From NCBI GenBank assembly GCA_025964935.1, contig JAOPXW010000078.1, positions 1 through 16,247 on the forward strand: DNA of 16,247 bases. Reading direction: 5' to 3'. Positions within the stretch are counted from its first letter, which is position 1. The number at the start of each line of letters is the position of its first letter. The DNA comes from Friedmanniella sp. Lineage in GTDB: Bacteria; Actinomycetota; Actinomycetes; Propionibacteriales; Propionibacteriaceae. This document shows positions 1 to 6,375 of the stretch, piece after piece. The notes beneath the pieces were generated by a model that ran no database searches, was not told where the DNA came from, and worked only from the letters and a program-made list of their open reading frames with translations. Position numbers and translations under genes: made by a program.

Positions 1-626
1 TCGGTCACCAGCTGTCGGGCGTGGTGGACCTCGACCGAGACCGTCCCCCCGGGCGCCACCAGCCGCCGCAGCGCCCGGGTGAACCCGAGCAGGTCGGGGA
101 TGTGGGCGTACACGTTGTTGGCCACGAACAGGTCGGCCGGGCCGCGCTCGGCGACGAGCTCGGCGGCCAGCTCCTCGGTCAGGAAGGCGGTCCGGGTCGG
201 GACGCCACGCTCGCGGGCGGCGGCGGACACGTTCTCCGAGGGCTCGATGCCCAGACAGGGGATGCCCGCCGCGACCACGTGCTGGAGCAGGTAGCCGTCG
301 TTCGAGGCCACCTCGACCACGAAGGAGTCCGGGCCCAGACCCAGCCGTTCGGTGGCCACCGCCACGAAGGCGGAGGCGTGGGCGACCCAGGAGTCCGAGA
401 AGGAGGAGAAGTAGGCGTAGTCGGTGAACGTCTCCTCCGGGGTGATCAGGGCCGGGATCTGGAGCAGCAGGCACTCCGGGCACAGCCGTAGGTGCAGCGG
501 GTAGGTGGTCTCGGGGGCGTCGAGGCGGTCCGGGGCCAGGAACAGCTCGCACGGCGGCGTCGCCCCGAGATCCAGGACCGAGACCAGGCCCTCGTGTCCA
601 CAGAGCCGACAGCTGACCTCCCTCAC
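1..626 (-). CDS. SAM-dependent C-methyltransferase, N-terminal half (runs off left edge)
   Basis: The gene is read leftward from GTG 626 and stays open to the window edge, giving 208 visible residues. It resembles the sugar C-methyltransferase family (TylC3/NovU type, usually about 400 residues), which methylates a carbon of an NDP-keto-sugar using S-adenosylmethionine. Seen in the sequence: an N-terminal zinc-type cysteine set, C6-x2-C9 and C49-x2-C52, followed by the SAM-binding glycine-rich loop VVEVASNDGYLL (103-114) and a conserved-looking NNVYAHIPDL segment (170-179). The C-terminal domain lies outside the window. It sits 85 bp downstream of a secreted GH16 gene on the same strand, with a hairpin between them, so it probably has its own promoter. 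The GTG start overlaps the TGA of a possible 14-codon ORF (667-623). The family call is fairly secure; a role in making a branched or deoxy sugar for the surface polymer is inferred from context. Confidence 0.85.
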   Translation of the reverse strand, partial: MREVSCRLCGHEGLVSVLDLGATPPCELFLAPDRLDAPETTYPLHLRLCPECLLLQIPALITPEETFTDYAYFSSFSDSWVAHASAFVAVATERLGLGPDSFVVEVASNDGYLLQHVVAAGIPCLGIEPSENVSAAARERGVPTRTAFLTEELAAELVAERGPADLFVANNVYAHIPDLLGFTRALRRLVAPGGTVSVEVHHARQLVT

Positions 627-667
627 GCCGATCCGACCGCCGGACCCGAGGACGTGGTGGTGTGCAC
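623..667 (-). CDS. Possible 14-codon leader ORF coupled to the methyltransferase
   Basis: GTG 667 opens a 14-residue frame (MHTTTSSGPAVGSA) whose TGA shares bases with the GTG start of the methyltransferase (GTGA overlap, 626-623). A TANNNT hexamer (TAGGCT, 679-674) ends six bases before this GTG, the spacing expected for a leaderless transcript. The peptide could serve only to deliver ribosomes to the methyltransferase start, which has no strong ribosome binding site of its own. There is no homology evidence; it may be chance. Confidence 0.3.
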   Translation of the reverse strand: MHTTTSSGPAVGSA

Positions 668-673
668 GCGGGC

Positions 674-679
674 AGCCTA
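674..679 (-). promoter_or_regulatory. Candidate -10 element (TAGGCT) for the methyltransferase
   Basis: TAGGCT fits the actinobacterial TANNNT -10 pattern. The predicted transcript start falls on GTG 667 or next to it. The -35 position shows only a weak TGTCCC, so the call rests on the -10 and its spacing. Confidence 0.3.
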
Positions 680-691
680 TCGACGTCGCCC

Positions 692-711
692 CCGGCGGGG
701 ACAGCCGCCGG
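692..711 (-). terminator. Hairpin directly after the GH16 stop codon
   Basis: A perfect 7-bp GC inverted repeat (CCGGCGG / CCGCCGG) with a 6-base loop (699-704) begins immediately after the TGA at 714-712 of the upstream GH16 gene. There is no U-tract, as is common for actinobacterial terminators. It separates the GH16 gene from the methyltransferase promoter candidate. Confidence 0.5.
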
Positions 712-2532
712 TCAGCGCGGGGCCGTGGCGCCGTCGTACGCGTCGATGGTGATCCAGTCGACCAGCAGCGAACCGTCGACGGTGGAGGCGGGGGTGCCGT
801 CGTGGCCGCCGGACTGGAAACCCCAGCGGAACGGGGTCTGGGGGACGTTGTCGGTGATCTTGCTGATCCGGGTGCCGTCGATGGAGAAGATGAGGGCATT
901 GGGGTACCACTCGATGGTGGCCGTGTGCCAGGCCCCCTCGGTGGAGGTGTCGGAGGAGATCACGTGGGCGTTGTTCCACGGCTGGCCCATCTGGTGCACG
1001 AAGCCGTTGATCTTCCCGCCCCAGGCCATCTCGGGGAAGTCGACCTCGCCCTCGGCCCAGGTGTCGCTGGCCGGCCAGAGCAGGAACGCGGAGCCGTAGC
1101 GAGCCCCGCCGCCGCTGGTCGGGTAGCCACCGGTGGTGCGGAAGCGGACGCTGTAGCGGCCGAAGGTCTGCGCGGTCTGGGCCAGGTTGGTGGCGGCGTC
1201 GGGTCGGATGACGGGGAAGAACGCCCCGGCCAGGGCCTTGTTGGTGCCGCCGATGGACTCGGTGTGCGCCCAGAGCTTGAACACCCCGGGAGCGCTCGAG
1301 GCGGTGTCGGTGACGCTGGTGGTGCGGGAGGCCCAGTTGTAGGAGACGTTGCCGGTGGTGCCCCAGCCGTCGGGGTAGGACCGCAGCGAGCGGTGGTAGG
1401 CGTTGCTGGTGTTGAGGTACCAGTCGTTGGGGTTGCTGTTCACGAAGGAGCCGAGGCCGGTGACGGTGCCGAAGTCCTCGGAGTAGAGCCGCCGCCAGCC
1501 GGCCGGGGACGTGGTCGGCATGGTGGAGGTCGTGGTGCCGGTGGTCGGCGGCTTCTTCGCGGCGGTGGAGGCCAGCAGGGACCGCCAGGTGGCGTTGTTC
1601 ATGGTGCCGGTGACGTTGAGGTCGTGGACCGACTGGTAGCGGGTCAAGCGCGCCCGGGTGACCGCGTCGAAGGTTCCCGACGCCGGCACCTCCAGCATCC
1701 GCTGCAGCGCGGTGAGGGTCGTCCCCGTCGTCCCGAGCGGCAGCCGGAGCCCCGACACCCGGGTCAGGGCTGCGACGTTGCGGTCGGCTCCGGCGGGTGC
1801 GTTGAGCCGGGGGTGCGCGGGGCAGGGGCGCGGGTTCGCCGTGGTGTAGCGCGAGGCCCAGTTCAGGTCCTGCGGGGCGCAGGGCCCGTAGTCGTTGGCC
1901 GCCACCTTCTTCGACCAGAACGACGTCTTGGCGTTGGCCCCGGCCCAGCTCAGTGAGACGTGCAGGCTGGTCCGGTGGCACCGACCGTCGGAGGCCTTCT
2001 CGGGGTGGCCGGCGCAGTCCAGGAACGGCTGCCAGCCGCGGCCGGCCTGGCCCGCGACCCACTGCCGGCCGTTCCAGACCACCGTCATCACCCCGAGCCG
2101 GCGGGCGTTGGCGTCGGCGTGGCCGGCCGCGTCGGTGCCCAGCAGCCAGCGGGTGACGGCGGTGGCCTGGGCGGACTGCCCGGCGCTGTGGACCGAGACC
2201 TTCCAGTCCAGCGCCCGACCGTCGAAGTGCTCGCTGGAGGCGGTCTCGGTGTTGCAGGCCTTGAGGGTGGTGGTCGCGGTCCCGGGATAGGTCGACCGCA
2301 GCAGGGCGGCCAGCTTGACGGTGCCGGCGCGGTCCCGGGGGTCGCAGCTGTTGGCCGGCACCAGCGGGGCCGCTCCCTCGATCGCGCGGGGGAGGCCGGT
2401 CGGGGTCCGGGGGGCCTTGGTGGCCGCATCCGCCGTGCCCGTGGTGAGCAGGGGGCTGGCGACCAGGGCGCCCAGGACGAGGAGGGCGGCCAGCCGGCGC
2501 TGGACAGAGCTGTGCTGCGAGAGGGAGGGCAT
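712..2532 (-). CDS. Secreted modular hydrolase: M15-like domain + PG-binding + GH16
   Basis: This 606-residue protein has four parts. A signal peptide (about 1-36) has a basic start, a hydrophobic core and a TADAA cleavage region. An extracellular domain (about 58-210) resembles the ARB_07466-like, peptidase M15-fold family, with HFDGRALDW (102-110), an ARRLGVMTVVWN segment and RCHRTSLHVSLSW (184-196). H102, D109 and H191 are candidate zinc ligands. A PG_binding_1-like repeat lies at about 262-320, then a Thr/Pro linker (323-343). The C-terminal GH16 domain (about 346-606) carries the E-x-D-x-x-E signature as E496-V-D498-F-P-E501, giving nucleophile and acid/base glutamates. GH16 enzymes cleave beta-1,3/1,4-glucans or galactans; the substrate here is unknown. 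ATG 2532 is preceded by a GAAAGAG-type ribosome binding site. The GH16 part is closely related to the next gene upstream. A role in wall-bound polysaccharide processing is inferred. Confidence 0.9.
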   Translation of the reverse strand: MPSLSQHSSVQRRLAALLVLGALVASPLLTTGTADAATKAPRTPTGLPRAIEGAAPLVPANSCDPRDRAGTVKLAALLRSTYPGTATTTLKACNTETASSEHFDGRALDWKVSVHSAGQSAQATAVTRWLLGTDAAGHADANARRLGVMTVVWNGRQWVAGQAGRGWQPFLDCAGHPEKASDGRCHRTSLHVSLSWAGANAKTSFWSKKVAANDYGPCAPQDLNWASRYTTANPRPCPAHPRLNAPAGADRNVAALTRVSGLRLPLGTTGTTLTALQRMLEVPASGTFDAVTRARLTRYQSVHDLNVTGTMNNATWRSLLASTAAKKPPTTGTTTSTMPTTSPAGWRRLYSEDFGTVTGLGSFVNSNPNDWYLNTSNAYHRSLRSYPDGWGTTGNVSYNWASRTTSVTDTASSAPGVFKLWAHTESIGGTNKALAGAFFPVIRPDAATNLAQTAQTFGRYSVRFRTTGGYPTSGGGARYGSAFLLWPASDTWAEGEVDFPEMAWGGKINGFVHQMGQPWNNAHVISSDTSTEGAWHTATIEWYPNALIFSIDGTRISKITDNVPQTPFRWGFQSGGHDGTPASTVDGSLLVDWITIDAYDGATAPR

Positions 2533-2720
2533 GAGGACTCTTTCGGGGCGGCGGCGGATGGCCCCGACTCGGCGTGGCGACCGGGTCTGGTGCCGGACAG
2601 AAGGCCGGACGCCGTACGCGCGACTGCGTTCCCCCCACTGCTCGTGCCCCCCGAAGACGGTCGGCCGGTGTGGTCAACCCCCCCGAGTGACTTCACCGTA
2701 CATCGGTTCGCTTGCTTAAT
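2533..2720 (-). promoter_or_regulatory. Conserved 5' leader of the M15/GH16 gene (copy A)
   Basis: This region shares sequence blocks with the region upstream of the other GH16 gene. They are a 17-base block (plus-strand 2694-2710) differing at one position from 4251-4267; CCCGAGT (2682-2688); GTCAA (2673-2677); TGCCCCCCGA (2645-2654); and the ribosome-binding segment CGAAAGAGTCC just before the start. TGCCCCCCGA begins exactly 113 bases from the first base of the start codon in both genes. An AT-rich patch (about 2705-2760) next to it probably holds the promoter, but no clear -35/-10 pair stands out. Transcription from there would give an untranslated leader of about 165-170 nt. It may be a structured RNA or a protein operator; it does not match a riboswitch class I can recognise by eye. 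Confidence 0.5.
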
Positions 2721-2834
2721 GGTGAGTTCACTAAACTTTTCAGTCACAACATTATTGGGATTCTGAGGGGATCGTGAGCCCGTCCAGAGGGGCCTGGTGT
2801 AGCCGCGCCGGGCGCCTTCGGCCCCGGACGACGA

Positions 2835-2876
2835 AACACCCCGCTGCGGCGCCGTACGGCGGAGCAGCGGGGTGTT
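2835..2876 (-). terminator. Strong terminator hairpin after the second GH16 gene
   Basis: Perfect 13-bp arms (2835-2847 and 2864-2876) enclose a 16-base loop that itself contains a GCCGTACGGC palindrome (2851-2860). On the minus strand the stem is followed by TTTCGTC, a short T-rich stretch. It lies 31 bases past the GH16 stop at 2908, so it most likely ends that transcript and isolates it from the downstream GH16 gene. Confidence 0.8.
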
Positions 2877-2907
2877 GTGCCTCCCCCAAACTCGTGGGTG
2901 TCCGGGA

Positions 2908-4092
2908 TCAGCGGGGCGGGGTGGCGCCGTCGTAGGCGTCGATGGTGATCCAGTCGATCTGCAGCGAGCCGGTGACCGTCGAGGCGGGCGTTCCGTCGTG
3001 GCCGCCGGACTGGAAGCCCCAGCGGAACGGGGTCTGGGGGACGTTGGTGGTCACCTTGCTGACCCGCACGCCGTCGAGGTAGAAGGCCAGGGCCGTGGGG
3101 TACCACTCGATGGTGGCCGTGTGCCAGGTGTTGTCGGTCGGGGTCTGGGTGGAGATGACGTGGGCGTTGTTCCAGGGCTGGCCCATCTGGTGCACGTAGC
3201 CGTTGATCTTGCCGCCCCAGGCCATCTCGGGGAAGTCGACCTCGCCCTCGGCCCAGTTGTCGTTCGCCGGCCAGAGCAGGAACGCGGAGCCGTAGCGGGC
3301 TCCGCTGCCGCTGCTGGGGTAGCCGCCGTAGGTGCGGAAGCGGACGCTGTAGCGGCCGAAGGTCTGCGCGGTCTGGGCCTGGTTGGTGGCGGCGTCGGGT
3401 CGGATGACGGGGAAGAACGCCCCGGCCAGGGACTTGTTGGTGCCGCCGATGGACTCGGTGTGGCCCCAGACCCGGAAGACCCCGGGTGCGTTCGAGGCCG
3501 TGCTGGAGACGTTGGCGGTCCGGGAGGCCCAGTTGTAGGAGACGTTGCCGGTGGTGCCCCAGCCGTCGGGGTAGGACCGCAGCGACCGGCTGTAGGGGTG
3601 GCTCGACTGCAGGTACCAGTCGTTGGGGTTGCTGTTCACGAACGAGCCGCGGTCCGCCGGGGTCAGGAAGTCCTCGGAGTAGAGCCGCTTCCAGCCCGCC
3701 GCGGAGGCGGGGAGCACCCCGGCGGGTCGGGTGCCGACCGTCGCGGGCGTTTGGGCCAGACCCGCCCGGGTGGCGGCGTCCAGGGTTCCGGTGCCGGCGA
3801 CCCCGTGCTCGAGCTGCCACTGCCGGAGACCGGTCGTGGTGAGCTGGTCGAAGGTCCCGGTGGGGGTGAGCCCCAGCTTCTGCTGGAGGGCCGACACGGC
3901 GGGGCCGGTGTCCCCGGCGCGCAGGTTCATGGTTGAGGAGGCTAGGCGCTCGGGCGCGACGATCGGCTTCGGGGCGGCGGCCACGGCCTGGGTCACCCCG
4001 CTCACGAGCAGGGGGCTGGCGACCAGCGCGCTGAGCGCGGCGAGGGTGGCGAGCCGCTTCGGGACAGACTTCCGGCGGGTGAACGGCAGCAT
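2908..4092 (-). CDS. Secreted PG-binding + GH16 glycoside hydrolase
   Basis: I take ATG 4092 as the start (394 residues). It follows CGAAAGAGTCC and opens directly into a signal peptide (about 1-40: basic start, hydrophobic LATLAALSALVASPLLV, Ala-rich cleavage site). The longer frame from 4272 would put 60 arginine- and proline-rich residues before the signal peptide and is rejected. After the signal comes one PG_binding_1-like repeat (about 55-115). A GH16 domain (about 132-394) follows, with catalytic signature E284-V-D286-F-P-E289 and the family's TIEWYP-x5-FYLDG strand (327-341). The core is nearly the same as that of the gene at 712-2532, but the M15-like domain is absent. It is probably exported and held at the wall, where it cuts a beta-linked glycan. 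GH16 depolymerases such as ExoK are known inside exopolysaccharide loci, which suits this context; the substrate is unknown. Confidence 0.9.
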   Translation of the reverse strand: MLPFTRRKSVPKRLATLAALSALVASPLLVSGVTQAVAAAPKPIVAPERLASSTMNLRAGDTGPAVSALQQKLGLTPTGTFDQLTTTGLRQWQLEHGVAGTGTLDAATRAGLAQTPATVGTRPAGVLPASAAGWKRLYSEDFLTPADRGSFVNSNPNDWYLQSSHPYSRSLRSYPDGWGTTGNVSYNWASRTANVSSTASNAPGVFRVWGHTESIGGTNKSLAGAFFPVIRPDAATNQAQTAQTFGRYSVRFRTYGGYPSSGSGARYGSAFLLWPANDNWAEGEVDFPEMAWGGKINGYVHQMGQPWNNAHVISTQTPTDNTWHTATIEWYPTALAFYLDGVRVSKVTTNVPQTPFRWGFQSGGHDGTPASTVTGSLQIDWITIDAYDGATPPR

Positions 4093-4275
4093 GGCGGACT
4101 CTTTCGGCGGCGGAGGCGACCGAGAGCGAGCGGACGAGCCGCGCGTCAAGGTCGGACGGGGGGCCGGGCGCTGCCGCGCAAGAAGTGCCCCCGTCTGCCG
4201 TTCCTGCCCCCCGAGGGCTGTCGCCCGTGTCAAGCGTGCCCGAGTAGGACCACCGTACATCTGTTCGGTCACTAA
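4093..4275 (-). promoter_or_regulatory. Conserved 5' leader of the PG-binding/GH16 gene (copy B)
   Basis: This is the counterpart of the leader at 2533-2720. The shared blocks are 4251-4267 (one mismatch in 17), CCCGAGT (4239-4245), GTCAA (4229-4233), TGCCCCCCGA (4205-4214) and CGAAAGAGTCC before the ATG. On the minus strand GGGCGACAGCCC (4226-4215) forms a short hairpin just before the G-run. The presumed promoter is in the AT-rich patch at about 4260-4300, which contains TTTAGTGA, also present upstream of copy A. The rest of the 326-bp gap up to the Rieske gene holds the terminator at 4358-4385 and an 11-bp repeat. Confidence 0.5.
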
Positions 4276-4357
4276 AAGATCAAATAACTGAACTTTGCGG
4301 TGAAAGAACTGTTCGTCTCCCGATCTGGTTCAGCCCGGACCCCGCGGCTCTGGAGAA

Positions 4358-4385
4358 GATCCGGCTTGGTAGTCCACGCCGGATC
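4358..4385 (-). terminator. Terminator hairpin after the carotenoid operon
   Basis: Perfect 8-bp arms GATCCGGC / GCCGGATC (4358-4365, 4378-4385) flank a 12-base loop that can extend the stem by three more pairs after one mismatch. The minus-strand continuation is TTCTCC. It lies about 34 bases past the Rieske stop codon and before the GH16 promoter region, as expected for the end of the crt transcript. Confidence 0.65.
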
Positions 4386-4414
4386 CTCGCCAGAACTCCG
4401 CCAGAGCTCCGCCG
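4382..4414. repeat. Three imperfect 11-bp tandem repeats
   Basis: On the plus strand the units are GATCCTCGCCA, GAACTCCGCCA and GAGCTCCGCCG, back to back. They lie just after the Rieske stop codon and overlap the right arm of the terminator hairpin. They are short and degenerate, possibly slippage products. Confidence 0.35.
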
Positions 4415-4418
4415 GGGC

Positions 4419-5441
4419 TCAGCCAGGGAACTCCCCGCGCCGGCGGAGCGCGTAGCGGCGCTCGGCGTAGTCGAGGTCGTCCACCCAGAGCCGCTTGGCG
4501 GTGCGCTTGATCCCGGGCTTGAGCAGCGGCGACATCCAGCGGGCCACCCGGAAGCCGGGCCGGTCGGAGTAGGCGATCGTCGCCTCGGTGATCATGGTCA
4601 GCGGGCGGCCCTCGGCGTCCACCCCGAGCGGGGTGGCGTGGGTCTCGACCACGCTGCCGGCACCCTCGCCCTCGGTGATCTGCATGGTGATGGTGCGGGT
4701 GTCCGGGCAGGTGAACTCGGCGCGGACCGGGACGCCCCAGGTCCGGCTCAGCCGGAATGTGACGTCGACCACGAGCTTGGACTCGTCGCTGGCCGCGTCG
4801 TCCACGACCAGGTGCGAGAACGCGTACGGGTGGAACCAGGAGCCGTGCCACGGGTCGAGCCGGTTGGCGATCACGTCCTGCGGCTCGCACAGCCCGGGCT
4901 CGGAGATGACGGCCGCGACCGAGGCGGTCAGCGGCGGTCGCTCCGGCAGGGAGGGGGCCGCGGTCGGCTCCTCCCCGGCGGTGGGCAGCCGGACCCACAG
5001 CAGCACGCCGTCGTCCAGGGCCGCGTACGGGCTCCAGGTCGTGTCGCCGCGCTCGCTGAAGGCCAGGCCGTGCCAGCGGCAGTACATGGTGCCCTCCATC
5101 ACCGGGCACCGGTCCATCAGGGCTCCCAGGTGCGGGCAGGCGCCCGGCCCGGCCACCAGCTCGCCGGAGGCGTTGCGCCAGAAGACCACCTCGCGACCGG
5201 CGATGGTCCGGGCCACCGACTCCGTACGCCCGACGTCGCCGCTGGCGCCGGCCACGAACCAGCCGCCGGAGTTCTGCGTCTGGGACAGGGCCAGTGCGCC
5301 GGCGATCCGGGCCGGCCGGGCGAGCCGCCAGGTGGCGGTCATCCGGTCCTCGCGCGGCTGCGGGACCCGTGAGATCGGGATCCGTGAGCGCCAGTCCGTG
5401 GCCGGGACGGGCAGGGCGCTAGGACGTGTGCGCAGCGACAT
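4419..5441 (-). CDS. Rieske [2Fe-2S] non-heme iron oxygenase of the carotenoid operon
   Basis: This 340-residue protein starts at ATG 5441, fixed by a perfect AGGAGG four bases upstream (5451-5446). The start lies inside the end of crtB (23-nt overlap), so the two are translationally linked. A Rieske cluster site is complete: C102-x-H104, then 16 residues, then C121-x2-H124. It is followed by the mononuclear iron motif N193-x2-D196-x2-H199-x4-H204, the canonical pattern of Rieske oxygenase alpha subunits, so this is an oxygenase and not just a ferredoxin-like protein. The C-terminal part may correspond to the DUF5914 domain often annotated beside actinobacterial crt genes; that is recollection, not a search. 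As the last gene of the idi-crtE-crtI-crtB set it probably hydroxylates, desaturates or otherwise oxidises a carotenoid. The substrate and reductase partner are unknown, and no ferredoxin reductase gene is in the window. Confidence 0.85.
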   Translation of the reverse strand: MSLRTRPSALPVPATDWRSRIPISRVPQPREDRMTATWRLARPARIAGALALSQTQNSGGWFVAGASGDVGRTESVARTIAGREVVFWRNASGELVAGPGACPHLGALMDRCPVMEGTMYCRWHGLAFSERGDTTWSPYAALDDGVLLWVRLPTAGEEPTAAPSLPERPPLTASVAAVISEPGLCEPQDVIANRLDPWHGSWFHPYAFSHLVVDDAASDESKLVVDVTFRLSRTWGVPVRAEFTCPDTRTITMQITEGEGAGSVVETHATPLGVDAEGRPLTMITEATIAYSDRPGFRVARWMSPLLKPGIKRTAKRLWVDDLDYAERRYALRRRGEFPG

Positions 5442-6375
5442 GGTTCCTCCTGAGACGTGGGGGGCCCACCACCATGATGCGCGCGGCCGTGACGGCCTTG
5501 CGCCAGGTGGGAACCCGGGCGCGGGTGGCGAAGACGTCGTAGTCCGCCGCCTCGATCCGGTCCAGGATCTGCGCGTAGAGCACCCGGGCCGCGCCGACGC
5601 AGCGGGCCGAGCGGGGTGGGAGCAGGGCGATCCCGGTGTCGGCGAAGGCGTACAGCGCCCGGTTGCGCTCGATCTGGAAGGCCAGGAAGCGCTTGAACTC
5701 CGGGGTGGCCCGGCGCACAGCCAGGTCAACGCCGAACCGGCGCAGGTCCTCCTGGGGGACGTAGGCGCGGCCGCGGTCCAGGTCCTCGTCGATGTCGCGC
5801 AGGAAGTTGGTCAGCTGGAAGGCCAGGCCCAGGGCCCGGGCCGGCTCGGCGGCCAGCGGGCTCGTGGGCTGCAGCACCGGCAGCATCATCTCCCCGATGA
5901 CGGCCGCCGAGCCCTCCATGTAGCCACAGAGGTCGTCCCAGGTCTCGTAGCGGCTGCGGGTCAGGTCCATCGCCATGGCCCCGAAGAAGCGGTCGAAGCA
6001 CTCGAGCTCGATCCCGCAGGTCAGCACGGTGTGCACCACGACGGCAATCACCGGGTCGTCGCTGTGCCGCTCGACCAGGGCGCTCCGAAAGGTGTCGGCG
6101 AACGCCTCGAGGCTCTGCCGGGTCGCGGTCAGGTCGCCGCCGTCGATGGTCGCCTGGTCGTCGACGATGTCGTCGGCCAGCCGGCAGAGTGCGTAGACGG
6201 CGTACACGTGGTGCCGCCGCTCCCGCGGCAGCAGCGCGGCCCCCCAGAAGTAGGTCGTGCCGTAGTCCCAGGTCAGGCGCCGGCAGCGCCGGTAGCCCTC
6301 CGCCAGCACGTCCGCGTCGGAGCCCGTCAGGTCGGCGGGGGCACGGCGGCTCAGCCGGGAGCTGACCGCGCTCAC
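5419..6375 (-). CDS. crtB: Phytoene synthase
   Basis: This 318-residue trans-isoprenyl diphosphate synthase condenses two GGPP to phytoene. The first aspartate-rich motif is DDIVD (68-72) within YALCRLADDIVDD. The second is in LTNFLRDIDEDLDRGRAYVP (188-207), and the family segment MAMDLTRSRYETWDDL (134-149) lies between them. The length is typical for CrtB. The GTG start (6375-6373) shares bases with the TGA of crtI (6374-6372), a GTGA overlap that indicates translational coupling. No other start is better placed. The 3' end overlaps the Rieske gene. Squalene synthase relatives share these motifs, but the crtE/crtI neighbours settle the assignment. Confidence 0.95.
   Translation of the reverse strand: MSAVSSRLSRRAPADLTGSDADVLAEGYRRCRRLTWDYGTTYFWGAALLPRERRHHVYAVYALCRLADDIVDDQATIDGGDLTATRQSLEAFADTFRSALVERHSDDPVIAVVVHTVLTCGIELECFDRFFGAMAMDLTRSRYETWDDLCGYMEGSAAVIGEMMLPVLQPTSPLAAEPARALGLAFQLTNFLRDIDEDLDRGRAYVPQEDLRRFGVDLAVRRATPEFKRFLAFQIERNRALYAFADTGIALLPPRSARCVGAARVLYAQILDRIEAADYDVFATRARVPTWRKAVTAARIMVVGPPRLRRNHVAAHTS
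5446..5451 (-). promoter_or_regulatory. Consensus ribosome binding site for the Rieske gene
   Basis: AGGAGG on the minus strand ends four bases before ATG 5441 and lies within the 3' end of crtB. It is the strongest Shine-Dalgarno sequence in the crt operon and decides the start of the Rieske gene over the internal ATG of MTATW, 33 codons later. Confidence 0.75.

Noticed and set aside
505..1956. Plus-strand open frame of 483 codons opposite the M15/GH16 gene
   Set aside because: Its Gly/Val/Ala/Arg-rich translation has no motifs, and the other strand encodes signal peptide, PG-binding and GH16 domains.
2673..2677. TTGAC on the minus strand in both GH16 leaders as a -35 element (also 4229-4233)
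   Set aside because: Nothing resembling a -10 follows at 16-19 bases in either copy; the downstream sequence is a G-run. The AT-rich patch further upstream is the likelier promoter.
4093..4272. N-terminal extension of the GH16 protein from ATG 4272
   Set aside because: It would place 60 Arg/Pro-rich residues before a normal signal peptide. The matching leader of the paralogue encodes unrelated residues, and the ribosome binding site precedes ATG 4092.
5442..5729. Longer N-terminus of the Rieske protein starting inside crtB
   Set aside because: The extra residues are the wrong-frame reading of crtB. The consensus AGGAGG before ATG 5441 fixes the start.
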